Shown in pieces: positions 10,830 to 20,300 of a stretch of 64,000 nucleotides of DNA. How positions within the stretch are numbered: position 1 is the first letter of the stretch; each line of letters starts with the position of its first letter. Position numbers and translations under genes: made by a program. The notes under the pieces are model-generated. The model was not told the origin of the DNA. It made no database searches and saw nothing but the letters and a program-made list of their open reading frames with translations. The stretch comes from Anaeramoeba ignava (lineage: Eukaryota > Metamonada > Anaeramoebidae), in NCBI GenBank assembly GCA_028826165.1, contig JAPDFW010000104.1, positions 162,985 through 226,984 of the forward strand, written 5' to 3'.

Positions 10830-12330
10830 TTTAAATTATTCAATTTAAAAATTTATTTTAAATTATAAAAATAAACAATTATTTTTATTCAAAAATATTT
10901 AATTTCCAATTTATTTTTCAATTTCTCTAAATAATTTATTTTTAAAAATTTTTATATTAAATTTAATTATATATTTATTAATTTTTATTTCCAATTTTTT
11001 ATTTAATTTAATTAAAATATTTTTATTTTTATTTATTAAAAATATTTAATTTCCAATTTATTTTTCAATTTATCTTAAATAATTTATTTATAAAAATGTT
11101 TATATTAAATTTAATTATATATTTATTAATAATTTTATTTTCAAATTTTTATTTAATTTAATTAAAATATTTTTTATTCCACTTTTTATTTAAAAATATT
11201 TAATTTTTAATTTATTTTTCAATTCATCTTAAATAATTTATTTATAAAAATGTTTATATTAAATTTATTTATATATTTATTAATAATTTTATTTTCAATT
11301 TTTATTTAATTTAATTAAAAATATTTTTATTCCACTTTTTTATTTAAAAAATATTTAATTTCAAATTTATTTTTCATTTTTAAATAATTTATTTCTAAAA
11401 ATGTTTATATTAAATTTAATTATATATTTATTAATAATTTTATTTCCAAATTTTTATTTAATTTAATTAAAATATTTTTATTCCACTTTTTATTTATTAA
11501 AAATATTTAATTTCAATTTATTTTTTCATTTTATCTTAAATAATTTATTTATAAAAATATTTATATTAAATTTAATTTATATATTTATTAATAATTTTAT
11601 TTTCAATTTTTATTTAATTTAATTTAAAATATTTTTATTCCACTTTTTATTTATTTAAAAATATTTAATTTCCAATTTATTTTTCATTTTTAAATAATTT
11701 ATTTATAAAAATGTTTATATTAAATTTAATTATATATTTATTAATAATTTTATTTTCAATTTTTATTTAATTTAATTAAAATATTTTTATTCCACTTTTT
11801 ATTTATTTAAAAATATTTAATTTTTAATTTATTTTTTTCATTTTCTCTTAAATAATTTATTTTAAAAATGTTTATATTAAATTTAATTATATATTTATTA
11901 ATAATTTTATTTTCCAATTTTTATTAAATTTAATTAAAATATTTTTATTCCACTTTTTATTTATTTAAAAATATTTAATTTTTAATTTATTTTTCATTTT
12001 TCCTTATTTTTATTTATAAAAATGTTTTATATTAAATTTAATTAAATATTTATTAATAATTTTATTTTCAATTTTTTATTTAATTTAATTTAAATATTTT
12101 TTATTCCACTTTTTATTTATTTAAAAAATATTTAATTTTTAATTTATTTTTTTCAATTTATCTTAAATAATTTATTTCTAAAAAATATTTATATTAAATT
12201 TATTTATATATTTATTAATAATTTTATTTTCAATTTTTTATTTAATTTAATAAAAATATTTTTTATTCCACTTTTTATTTATTTAAAAAATATTTAATTT
12301 CCAATTTATTTTTTTCATTTTTTTCCTTTT
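10830..12330 (+). repeat. Tandem array of ~150-163 bp units carrying degenerate signal-peptide start regions
   Basis: About nine units. The landmark TTATTCCACTTTTTATT recurs near 11178, 11331, 11482, 11639, 11791, 11949, 12105 and 12267, giving periods of about 150-163 bp. Each unit also carries TTTATATTAAATTTAATTAT. In five units this is preceded by ATG (11096, 11250, 11401, 11711, 11868) and reads MFILNLIIYLLIILFS before a stop. That is almost the same as the signal peptide of the intact gene starting at 13722 (MFILNLILYLLIILFS). Other units have ATA in place of ATG, or a shifted frame (12022). The array therefore looks like serial duplication of the 5' end of that gene. There is no other coding content. 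Confidence 0.8.
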
Positions 12331-12394
12331 CATTTTTCCTTTTTCATTTCTTTTCCTTTATTTTTTCTTTTTCATTTTTATTTTCTTTTGATAA

Positions 12395-13227
12395 ATGGAA
12401 ATTAAAATTTTAAATTTAATTTTTTTAATCTTAATAATATCAATAACAATATCAAAATCAATAACTTGTAAAGAATCAACACCATTTAATTCACCTTCTA
12501 ATTCACCTACACCAACACCTACACCAACACCAACACCTAACACCAACACCTACACCTTCTAATTCACCATCTAATTCACCTACACCAACACCAACACCTA
12601 CACCTTCTAATTCACCATCTAATTCACCAACACCAACACCTTCATCAACACCTAAACCTTCATATACACCTTCACCTTCTAATTCACCTACACCCTCTAA
12701 TTCACCAACACCAACACCAACACCTTCACACCACATCAACACCTTCATCTACACCAACACCTAAACCTTCATATACACCTTCACCTTCTAATTCACCTTC
12801 TAATTCACCAACACCTTCACCAACACCTAAACCTTCTAATTCACCTACACCTACACCTAAACCTTCATATACACCAACACCTACACCAACACCAACACCT
12901 ACACCTTCATATACACCTTCACCTTCTTCATCTACATCCAAAACAGCAGCATTAAGTGGAAAAGTAATTGTTGGGACAATAGTTGTTGTTGTAATTTTAT
13001 TAATTTTATTTTGGATTTTTATTTTGATTAAAAGAAAAAAAGCAAGATATTTTGTTCCTATTGGAACTATTAATGAAACACTTTTTGAAAGTTTTTCTGA
13101 TGATGGTTTTGAACAAGATAGTGATTCTAAAAAAAAATATGATGATATTAATAATGATAATGAAAATGAAAGAAATTATAGTGGATCTGAATCAAGTGAA
13201 TTTAAAAATCGATTTTCAAATTTTTAA
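12395..13227 (+). pseudogene. Small type I membrane protein with long Pro/Thr/Ser stalk, interrupted by two frameshifts
   Basis: Begins with ATG 12395 and a signal peptide (MEIKILNLIFLILIISITIS). Next is a ~165-residue stalk of repeated TPTP, SNSP and KPSYTP units, then a TM segment ([22 protein letters not shown] at about 12961-13030) and a tail [20 protein letters not shown] rich in acidic residues. The tail and TM are closely similar to the paralogue at 14118. The reading frame breaks twice in the repeat-coding stalk: an extra base near 12539-12541 and another near 12727-12731. Each insertion moves the frame by one, and both sides are perfectly readable. It is either a true pseudogene or an intact gene with two sequence errors; the preserved tail favours the second. 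Stalk composition suggests O-glycosylation. Function unknown. Confidence 0.65.
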
Positions 13228-13237
13228 ATTTTTTCAA

Positions 13238-13364
13238 AAAAAGAAGCATAATTTGTTATTTTTTGTTCTTTATTTCTTTAAAAGAATTTAATTAAATTTA
13301 AAATAAAATCATTAATTATTATTATTATAAATGAAATCAATCCAATTATAATATAAAATTTTTT
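13238..13364 (-). pseudogene. Relic copy of the 3' end of the convergent membrane-protein gene
   Basis: This stretch is nearly the same as 14562-14706, which is the terminal part of the 14603-16027 gene plus its downstream spacer. On the minus strand it reads KFYIIIGLISFI...NDFILNLIKF, matching the C-terminal TM of that gene. It has no upstream coding part. It shows that one duplication copied the small membrane-protein gene together with the tail of its neighbour. Confidence 0.75.
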
Positions 13365-13715
13365 TCAATTTCTCTTAAATAATTTATTTCTAAAAAATAT
13401 TTATATTAAATTTAATTATATATTTATTAATAATTTTATTTTCAAATTTTTTATTTAATTTAATTAAAATATTTTTTATTCCACTTTTTATTTATTCTAA
13501 AAAATATTTAATTTTTAATTTATTTTTTTCATTTTTTTCTTAAATAATTTATTTTTAAAAATATTTATATTAAATTTATTTAAATATTTATTAATAATTC
13601 TATTTTCAATTTTTTATTTAATTTAATTAAAATATTTTTTATTCCACTTTTTATTTATTTAAAAAATATTTAATTTTTAATTTATTTTTTTCATTTTTTT
13701 CCTTATTTTTATTTA
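13365..13715 (+). repeat. Two further units of the signal-peptide array
   Basis: Landmark TTATTCCACTTTTT recurs near 13480 and 13643, with TTTATATTAAATTTA near 13397 and 13563 (ATA instead of ATG in both). The third and last copy of that start region is the functional start of the gene at 13722, so gene and array are continuous. Confidence 0.75.
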
Positions 13716-13721
13716 TAAAAA

Positions 13722-14006
13722 ATGTTTATATTAAATTTAATTTTATATTTATTAATAATTTTATTTTCCACTTGTAATGAATTTGAAAGTAAAATTAAAA
13801 AAAAATATCCAACAATTACACCAACAATTTCACCATCAATTCTTCCATCAATTTCTCCAACAAATTCTTCAAAAGAACTTATAAGTGAAAAAACTATTAT
13901 TGGAACAGTAATAGGAACAATATCTTTAATAATTTTATGTTTTATTGGATATATAATTATTAAAAGAAAAAAAGAAAAAGAAGAAGAAAATGAAAATTTG
14001 AAATGA
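13722..14006 (+). CDS. Small single-pass membrane protein, signal peptide plus TM
   Basis: 94 residues. A hydrophobic signal peptide (MFILNLILYLLIILFSTCNE) is followed by a short stalk with Thr-Pro-Thr and Ser-Pro-Ser motifs (YPTITPTISPSILPSISPT). One TM segment (TIIGTVIGTISLIILCFIGYIII, about residues 58-80) leads into a basic KRKKEKEEENENLK end. It resembles its neighbours at 12395 and 14118 in layout but lacks their YFVPxGxINE tail. Its first ~20 codons are the template of the repeat units before it. Probably exposed at the cell surface or in an endomembrane compartment; function unknown. Confidence 0.6.
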   Translation: MFILNLILYLLIILFSTCNEFESKIKKKYPTITPTISPSILPSISPTNSSKELISEKTIIGTVIGTISLIILCFIGYIIIKRKKEKEEENENLK

Positions 14007-14059
14007 AAAAAAAAAGTAGAATTAGGGAAAATAATATTTTGGATTGAATTAAGAAAATT

Positions 14060-14112
14060 ATAATTTAATTTTTCATTTTTCATTTTTCATTTTTTTCATT
14101 TTTTTATTTTTT
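14060..14112 (+). promoter_or_regulatory. Repeated TTTTTCATTTTT tract before the 14118 gene
   Basis: At least four overlapping TTTTTCAT units between about 14069 and 14102, ending about 15 nt before ATG. It is the clearest example of the upstream tract shared by most genes in the window. Confidence 0.45.
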
Positions 14113-14117
14113 ATTAA

Positions 14118-14528
14118 ATGAAAATTAAAATTTTAAATTTAATTTTTTTAATCTTAATAATAATAACAATAAATTGTAAAGAAATAAAAGAAACACCAAC
14201 ACCAACACCTTCAATATCACCTTCACCTTCAATATCACCATCACCTTCTTCATCTACATCTAAAACAACAGCTCTAAGTGGAAAAGCACTTCTTGGAACA
14301 ATACTTGGTGTTGTAATTTTATTAATTTTATTTTGGATTGCTTATGTTGTTGTTAAAAAAAAGAAAGAAAAATATTTTGTTCCTGTTGGATCTATTAATG
14401 AACCTATTTTTGAAAGTTTTTCTGATGATGGTTTTGAACAAGATGGTGATTCTAAAAAAAAATCTCAAGGTTCTGATGATGATGAAAAAACTTATAGTGA
14501 ATCTGAATCAAATGAATTTAAAAATTAA
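14118..14528 (+). CDS. Small type I membrane protein with Pro/Ser/Thr stalk and conserved cytoplasmic tail
   Basis: 136 residues and intact. Signal peptide MKIKILNLIFLILIIITINC, then a stalk of TPTPTPSISPSPS units. The TM is [23 protein letters not shown] at about residues 57-79, and the basic anchor is KKKKEKYFVPVG. The tail [20 protein letters not shown] is almost the same as in the 12395 copy, so the tail rather than the stalk is the conserved part. Tails of this kind (aromatic and acidic with Ser) may be sorting or phosphorylation signals; that is inference. It converges on the 14603-16027 gene, only 74 bp away. I do not recognise the family. Confidence 0.7.
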   Translation: MKIKILNLIFLILIIITINCKEIKETPTPTPSISPSPSISPSPSSSTSKTTALSGKALLGTILGVVILLILFWIAYVVVKKKKEKYFVPVGSINEPIFESFSDDGFEQDGDSKKKSQGSDDDEKTYSESESNEFKN

Positions 14529-14602
14529 TTTTAAAATTTTTTTTGATTTAATTTTGATTTTTTAAAAAAAGAAAATAGTTTGTTATTTTTGTTCTTATTT
14601 CT

Positions 14603-16027
14603 TTATTTCTTTATTTCTTTAAGGAATTTAATTAAATTTAAAATAAAACCATTAATTATTATTAGTATAAATGAAATCAATCCAATTATAATATAAAATT
14701 TTTTCATTTTTTCTTTTCCATTTTTTTCATTTAAATTTTCAATTTTCGGAATAGAATCAATTTGGAAAGAATATTGGTAAATATTTGTAGTAAAATAACC
14801 AGTTTTTTCTGCATAAAAAAAAATAGAAATTTGAATTGAATTTAATTGATTATTTTCAATTTTAATTGATTTTTGATATTTTTCAAAACTTGAATTATCC
14901 AATGAATAAAAAATATTAGAATTATCAACTGCAGAATAAAGCGATATAACAGCAATTCCTGAATATTTTTTTTGATCAGGAATTGTAAAAAGTGGTGAAA
15001 GAGTTGGTAAAATAACATAAAAAAATTCAACAACTTCACTTGAATTACAACAAATTTGTTCACTTTCTGGATTTGGATCACCTTTAAAACCTTGAACAAA
15101 GACTGAATAATTTGTCATAACACCATTTACACATTCAATTAAAGGAGGGTTATCTGGATCAAAAGGGATTGATTGATTCATTTCTTTGTTAAAAGAATAA
15201 CGAATCAAAGAATTTTCAATTTCTGTTGAAAAATTCAATAACAATTTTTCTTGATAGAAACCACTTGGATTAGAAGATGTTGGTGTATCCACTTTTATTC
15301 TAACTTTTACTTGCAATTCTACAATATCAGAATCAATCATATCAATATGTGAACCATAAAAAGTTAAATTTGCTTTGATTGATCCAAAAATATATCATTT
15401 TCAAATAATTTAAAATTTAAATCAGTTGAATTATTATAATTCAATAGAAACATAATATTTGTATTCAATGTTTTGCAGTCCAAAATTACTTTAAGTCCAT
15501 TAGATAATTGAGTAAAATTATAAGTTATTTGATCCACTTTTTTTTTGATAATAAAATTTTTTGATATAAAATCACTTGGAATAAAATTTGAATCATTTGA
15601 AAAAGTTCTAAATGAAAAATAAATTTGAGTATTTATTGGATTTGATATGTTTAAAATTGAATTATTTTCAATTTCTTGATTATAAAATGAAGGAATTTTA
15701 TTGTGAATTGAAGAATTTGTAAAATGAATTGAACTTGAATTTAAATTTAAATTTGAATAATTATTTTCAATTTGAATTTGAATTAAAACATAATCAATAT
15801 AAATATTTGATTGATAATGAGTTGATGAATCAATTATAATATTTGGTTTTGGAAGAATTTGTAAACAATCTAATAAAAAATTTAAATTTAAAAAGAAAAT
15901 TAATTTTTGATCAATTTGATCAGAAAAAAATTTAATTTTAATTTTAATTTTTACTTGATTTTAAAAAGAAAAAATTAATTAATAAAATTAAATTAAAAAA
16001 AATAATTAATAAGTTTTCTTTTATCAT
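14603..16027 (-). CDS. Unrecognised secreted-type protein with C-terminal TM anchor; one frameshift
   Basis: Exon 1 is 16027-15955 (MIKENLLIIFFNLILLINFFFLKS, a signal peptide); an 85-nt intron follows (15954-15870); exon 2 runs from 15869 to a stop at 14603. The ectodomain of about 390 residues is rich in Asn, Ser and Thr with many potential N-glycosylation sites and a few cysteines (for example QICCNSSEV). A single TM near the end (KFYIIIGLISFILIIINGFIL) and a basic tip complete a type I membrane protein of about 446 residues. Exon 2 changes frame near 15390-15400, where a T-run appears one base short (NDIF|FGSIKANL reads through if one T is restored). No known domain is visible. Its 3' end is duplicated as a relic at 13238-13364. 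Confidence 0.6.
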
Positions 16028-16125
16028 TTTAAATTTGTAATTAAAAAAAAAAGAAAGAAAAAAATGAAGAAAGAAAAAACAAAATTCCAAAAAAAAAAAA
16101 TTTTTTTCTTCTTTTCTTTTTTTTT

Positions 16126-17287
16126 TTAATCTTGTTTAAAATTATTATATAAATCTAAAATTAAATTTGTCATAATTTGTTGAGTTGATTCAGGAAGATC
16201 TTCATCAATACTTTTTCCAGGAATACCTGAATATATTTCAAATGGAGATATAACTGTATTTGGAGGAATAATAGTATTATCTAATATTTGACAACAATCA
16301 CTTAAAATAGCTCCTCTTCCCTTTTTAATTTTAATTTTAATTTTATAAATGAATTTTAATTTTAATTTTAATTTTAATTTTAATTTTAATTTTAATTTTA
16401 ATTTTAATTTTAATTTTAATTTTAATTTTAATTTTATTAATGAATTTTAATTTTAATTTTAATTTTAATTTTAATTTTAATTTTAATTTTAATTTTAATT
16501 TTAATTTTAATTTAAATTTTAATTTTAATTTTAATTTTAATTTAAATTTTAATTTTAAATTTAATTTTAATTTTTTAATTTTAATAAATTTTAATTTTAA
16601 TTTAATTTAATTTTAATTTTAATTTTAATTTTAATTTTAATTTTAATTTTAATTTTAATTTTAATTTTAATTTTAATTTTAATTTTAATTTTAATTTTAT
16701 AAATGAATTTTAATTTTAATTTTAATTTTAATTTTAATTTTAATTTTAATTTTAATTTTAATTTTAATTTTAATTTTAATTTTAATTTTAATTTTAATTT
16801 TAATTTTAATTTTAATTTTAATTTTAATTTTAATTTTAATTTTAATTTTAAATTTTAATTTTAATTTTAATTTTATAAATGAATTTTAATATAAATTGTA
16901 AATTAAATTGTAAATGAATTTGTAAAATGAATAAGCTACAATAACACAATTTTTTCCAATAGAAACAAAAGAACCAATTTGAGCAGCAGAAATAACAGAA
17001 TTTTCTTGAATCCAAACAAAATTACCAAAAGAAACAGAATAATAAGTAAGACCTGATTTAGATTTTGCAAAAGGAGGATGAATAACAACATTTTCATCAA
17101 TAATACAAAAATTTCCCAATTTAATTTGTGCTAAATCTCCTCTTAAAATTGCTCCTTTTTTTACTATACAACTTCCTGCTGCATTAATAAATTGTGCTCC
17201 ATATAATTTTGATTCTTTTGATAATATTGTTCCTGTTGATGTTTTAAATAATACTTCTTTTGGATAAAATACTTCTTCAACTTCCAT
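16126..17287 (-). CDS. DCTN5: Dynactin subunit 5 (p25), hexapeptide-repeat protein
   Basis: Two exons: 17287-16940 (116 codons) and 16320-16126, giving 180 residues, almost the same as animal p25 (about 182). Exon 1 reads GAILRGDLAQIKLGNFCII and ends AAQIGSFVSIGKNCVI. Exon 2 continues GRGAILSDCCQILDNTIIPPNTVISP and ends in the helical tail. These are the hexapeptide turns of a left-handed beta-helix and match DCTN5 throughout. p25 with p27 caps the pointed end of dynactin's Arp1 filament and helps dynein bind membranes such as endosomes. The splice is unambiguous (ATT|GTAGC ... AAAAG|GGAAGA). The 619-nt intron is almost pure simple repeat, far longer than the other introns. The start is preceded by a TTTTTTCATTTTTTTCATTTT tract. 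Confidence 0.92.
16324..16905. repeat. (AATTTT)n array filling the DCTN5 intron
   Basis: About 580 bp of hexamer TTTTAA with few interruptions, punctuated by ATTTTATAAATGAATTTT-like blocks near 16343, 16434, 16698 and 16873. It contains no coding sequence and lies wholly inside the intron. Confidence 0.9.
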
Positions 17288-17288
17288 T

Positions 17289-17330
17289 TTAAAAAAATGA
17301 AAAAAATGAAAAAAAATTTAAACACTTTTT
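17289..17330 (-). promoter_or_regulatory. TTTTTTCATTTTTTTCATTTT tract upstream of DCTN5
   Basis: On the minus strand two TTTTTTCAT units lie directly before the DCTN5 ATG at 17287, as at other genes here. Confidence 0.35.
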
Positions 17331-17399
17331 TTATTAAAAAATTCAATAATAATAAAAAATATTTTTAATTTAATTTTATAAATGAATTTTGAATCGAAA

Positions 17400-20300
17400 T
17401 TAAAAATATAATATGATTGGTATCTTTAAATTCTTCTTTAAATCAATTATTATAGAAATTAAAATATCTTCTAATTCAATCCTTTTCTTTTTACTAGAAA
17501 TTAATTTTAATATTGAAACTTGCTTTTTACTTATATATTTCAAAACTTGAATATTAGAATTACTTGGGATAACTATCATTTTAAATTCCATTTCACATAA
17601 TATTATCAAATATAAAATTTCTGTTATTGATAAAAGTTCAGAAAATGGAACAACAATAACTGCAAATTCTTCTTCTTCTTTAATTTGTTTTTTAATTAAA
17701 TCTTTAAATTCTTTTTTATCAACTTTAAATTCTTTTGCATCAATTGATACCATAAATTTCATCTTTTTAAATGTTGGAAAAAAGAAAATCCCATTTTTTT
17801 TCATAATTTCTTTTGTTGTTTCTTCTTTACTTCCAAATTCATTGATATGATATAAAAATTCTTGAAAACATCCAATTTGAATTTCTTTGTTTTTTGTTTT
17901 TTCTTTTGATTTCTTAACTGAATGAACAACAAAATATTTGGGTTGTTTTAATTTTATGTTTTTCTTTAAAATAGCTTCATAAACATCAGAATTTTGATCA
18001 ATTGATTTTTGAATTCTTCGATTTCTGTAAATTTCTTGAATTTGTTCATTTGTAAAATTCCATATTGAAAATACTCTTGTTATAAAAAATTCGTAAATAG
18101 TTTCCCACGGTATAACTTGAATCCATTTACTGCAAACAAGAATATTGATATCTTCTTCTTTTTCCATTTGATTTCTTCTTAAAACTTCCTCCATAAGTTT
18201 GCTTATTGATGAAAATTGTTCTTTAAAATTTATTAAATCTTCATATTTATTTTCTAAATTAGATTCTCCAATTCCTGTTATAATTGATTCAAGTAATTTG
18301 ATTTGTTCTTCTTTTAAAATTTCAATTTTTCCTTGATTTTTTATAATCTTGTTTTCTTTCTCTTCGTTAATTTTTGCTGATATTTCATTATCATCATCAA
18401 TTAGAAAATCGTTTAAATCATCATCATCATCACTATCAGAAAGTGTAATTTTCCCATTAAAACTTTGATCAAAATCAAAATCATCTTCAGATTTGTGTTT
18501 TTTCATTTCTTCAACTTCTTTTTGTATTAATTTGCTTCCAAATCTTGTTATACTTTTAATTCCAAGAACTGGAACATATCCAATCAATAAATCATCAACT
18601 AACAATAAAAACACAATTTGTTTCAATTTTGGTTGAATTTGGGTTAAAATGGAATAGGAAAATAATGGTGATATTTTTTCATATTCTTGATCATCTTTTG
18701 CTTTTTCAATATCTTCATGTTCATTCAAAAATTTATTCAAATAAAAATTTGGTGTTCTTAATAATTCTGTTATTTTAACAAGTTGATTCAACAATAATTT
18801 GTTGCTTTCAATAATTTCTTCATTGCTTTGATTCCCAAGTAATTGATTTGCTTTGTTTACTTTGATTCCATATAATAATCTCCATATTGTTTCAGAAACA
18901 TTTGTGGAAACATTTCCAAATTCATTTGTTTTTCACTTGAGAAATCTGATGAAATATTTGTTTCATCATCTTGAAGCATCATAGAATCATATGATAATTT
19001 TCTTGGACTTTGGAATGAAAATCTACTTTTCATTTTCTCAAGTTTTTCTTTTGAAATTTTTTTGTTTTTCTTGGTGTTTTTTTGTTCTTTAATATTGAAA
19101 TCAATATCAAAAATTTCTGAAGTAAGTTCTTTGCGATATTCATGAATACTTCTTTCTTTGGCAATATAAACTTCTAATTGAAATGATATATATGAATCAA
19201 TAACGAGAATATTATTTGATATCATTTCTGCTTCCATACAGAATAAAAATCGAATCATTCTTTTGATTATTCTGTATAATTTGCCAAGAACACAAAATGG
19301 AACATTTGTTGTTAGAAAATTATCATTTCCATTCATAAAAAGATTGAAAAATAAATTTCTGCATTCAATCCAAAACTCTTTTGCTAATTTGGTGTTTTTT
19401 TGTAAATATTTCAATTCTGCTAAACTTAAATATGATCTTAAAACTAAAAATGGAAGGAAAAATTTGGTGGAAATTTCAATACTTTGAACTGCATAACCTT
19501 CTATTAATCCAAGTGTTATTTTATTTTTTTTGGGAATTCCTTCAGTTGGAATAGTTTTTTTTTGTTTGAGATTTGCATCATTATCATCATCATCACCAAT
19601 AATTAATTCTTCAGATAAATTACTTTTTTGTGTTCTTTCTTTTTCTTCATATTTACTTTTAATATCCAAATTTAATACATAATTTAAATCTTCTCCAAAA
19701 ATTGCTACATTTGGGAAAATATATTCCAATAATATTTCTGAAATTTTATTGCATGATTTCCCAATTAAAAATTGATTTCCGGTTTTTTTGTTATAGAAAT
19801 TAGATTTTTGGAATGAATTAAATGCTTTGCAAACAATTTCTTTGCGATTATTAAATAATGTTTTTTCTTTTGCAGTTTTTGGTATAAATTCATCAAATTT
19901 GGTTAATTTTTCTCTTGGGAAACTAATTTCCACTTTCAATGGGAATTGTTGATGATATGAATTTGTAAATAATTTTTCATATATTTTGCCTTTAATAAGA
20001 TGATATTTGCCAAGTGTTGCAATATTATCTTTTGAAAGAAGTTTAATTCCTGAATCAATCCAAAACAATGCATCTCCAAAATTTCTGTTTTTGTAATTCA
20101 TTCTTGCAGATAATTCAATATATTTTTGTCGATTTCTCATTTGATTATATTTAAATGAATTTGTTCTAACTCTTTATAAATGGTCTGAAAACTGGTTCAT
20201 TTTCTGTAAATTCATCTGAATTAAATTCAAATGGATTTGGGTTTTTATTTTCATTTTTCATTTCATAATATTTGCTAATTTCTTGTTGAACAGTAACTAA

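Noticed and set aside
10830-12330. CRISPR-like array
   Set aside because: Units are contiguous, 150-163 bp, AT-only and without unique spacers; the genome is eukaryotic.
12358-12941. Gly-Val-rich open frames on the minus strand
   Set aside because: They are the antisense of the ACACCAACACCT stalk repeats of the 12395 gene.
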